Positions 63,110 to 64,000 of a stretch of 64,000 bases of DNA are shown here, one piece after another. The notes beneath the pieces are model-generated. The model made no database searches and was not told the DNA's origin. It was given only the letters and a program-made list of their open reading frames with translations. The stretch comes from Ianthella basta (taxonomy: Eukaryota; Porifera; Demospongiae; Verongiida; Ianthellidae). Both the position numbers and the translations under genes were made by a program. Location of the stretch: the NCBI GenBank assembly GCA_964019415.1, contig OZ025868.1:2261961-2325960 (forward strand), given 5' to 3'. Numbering within the stretch: position 1 is the first letter of the stretch; every line of letters begins with the position of its first letter.

Positions 63110-63875
63110 GTCAGTCTTAAGATGCTCATCTGTGCCTCATCTATTGTTAGGTGATGAGTGTAGTGTGAAACAATAGTATATGTACCAAATTATAGTGCTT
63201 GTTTGCTGTGGTTTATTCAACCTGCACTCATTTGCGGCTGATCCAGTACAACTGTATTGCAGTATGGATGTAGGTTGTAGCCATCACCTTTACCTATACA
63301 GTTCAGATGCTGTAGCACTGGTAGCTAGCTATAGCATTAACATAAGGTGGGTGTGGAGTCAAAGGTCACCTCTACCATTGCTATGTTCCTAGGTTAACTT
63401 ATGAGGATTTCTGTGCATATGGTGTATTAAATGAGTAAATGTCAATTTGACCTCATAATATATGCCTTCGTGAGCTACTTACGTATTCTATGATCTGTAC
63501 TATACGCAGCTGATGAAGGTTATGTTTAAAATGTCCTGTTGTTGATTCACTTTGAGATGCTACTTGATGTGCTCAGAAATTAGCTTACCTATAATTATGT
63601 AAGTAACATGTAAGACATCACCGCATAAGTGTTCATTGACATTTAAGTAAGGGAATACATACCATAACTATTATATAATCATAGTGCAAGCATGACTTAT
63701 TGTAGATGCAATGTTATCCCCATAGCTACCGGTCAGCAGGCTTTTGGGAAAAGGTGCAATAATAACCAGATTGCACATGTACTGTATACACGGAATAGCT
63801 TTCAAGCGAAAATCTTTAGAACAGTTGGCTATATGGATTTCTCGTCACTATGTAATAGTTATATGCAGTCTGAGA
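63110..63875. other. Non-coding sequence after the Ig exon
   Basis: About 770 bp, presumably intron of the fourth receptor. Only short unsupported frames are present; no FN3-like exon is visible. Confidence 0.5.
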
Positions 63876-63954
63876 GGTATCTATGGGATTTAGAGCACGA
63901 AGCCCGAGGGTGTGAAGTGCCCAGGAACTGAGTGGTCTAAATTCCACAGATACC
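63876..63954. mobile_element. Short MITE related to the one at 62,231
   Basis: GGTATCTATGGGATTTAGAG (from 63,876) pairs with 63,932-63,954 read on the other strand (GGTATCTGTGGAATTTAGAC), with three mismatches over 23 bp. The ends resemble the GGTGTCTGTGAATTTTAGAA core of the MITE at 62,231. Confidence 0.55.
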
Positions 63955-64000
63955 GATTGGACGGCATATTTAACTGTTATGTGTAGATCCCTACTGGATG

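Overview
This is eukaryotic, almost certainly animal, nuclear DNA. Genes are split by short GT-AG introns. The window holds a collagen IV-type gene with an NC1 domain, a family of immunoglobulin/fibronectin-III cell-surface receptors, several clades of non-LTR retrotransposons, MITEs and abundant (CA)n microsatellites. Compact introns, a fairly short collagen ending in collagen IV-type NC1 and a lineage-specific Ig/FN3 receptor family fit a sponge (Porifera) or another early-branching animal best. That assignment is inference; no sequence search was possible.

Layout. A large segmental duplication dominates the window. Copy A covers about 1-17,440 and copy B about 26,730-45,800, in the same orientation. 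Each copy carries, in order: the first exon of an Ig/FN3 receptor (minus), a complete Ig/FN3 receptor gene (minus; 712-4,432 and 27,547-31,224), a small secreted-protein gene (minus; about 5,284-5,958 and 32,663-33,323), an unresolved plus-strand gene (about 6,358-7,580 and 33,623-34,849), and a multi-exon collagen gene (plus; 9,410-17,436 and 36,776-47,121). Between the copies lies a third Ig/FN3 receptor gene on the plus strand (20,124-25,997) with a LINE fragment in one intron. A fourth family member starts at 62,801 and runs off the right edge. The collagen NC1 domain (45,989-47,121) is present only after copy B. A 5'-truncated extra copy of the last NC1 exon sits at 50,881-51,102.

The two collagen copies have decayed differently. 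Copy A lacks NC1 and has lost a block of exons. Copy B keeps NC1 but has glycine losses, a disrupted triple-helix exon and a Cys-to-Tyr change in NC1. The two duplicated receptor genes are both fully open once spliced, with only in-frame indels between them. Their cytoplasmic tails carry two NPSY motifs and a terminal YVN motif. The intervening plus-strand paralogue ends right after its membrane helix, giving an arrangement like tailed and tail-less paired receptors.

The right part (47-62 kb) is mostly mobile DNA. It includes a 5'-truncated RTE with a 17-bp target duplication, a TA-flanked MITE, and a three-level nest: an RTE-type LINE inside a hAT/ZNF862-like relic inside a CR1-like LINE. 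The CR1-like LINE carries a 2A-type ribosome-skipping motif before a PHD finger. Exon boundaries were assigned by eye from splice sites, phase and comparison of the copies, and may be off by a few bases.
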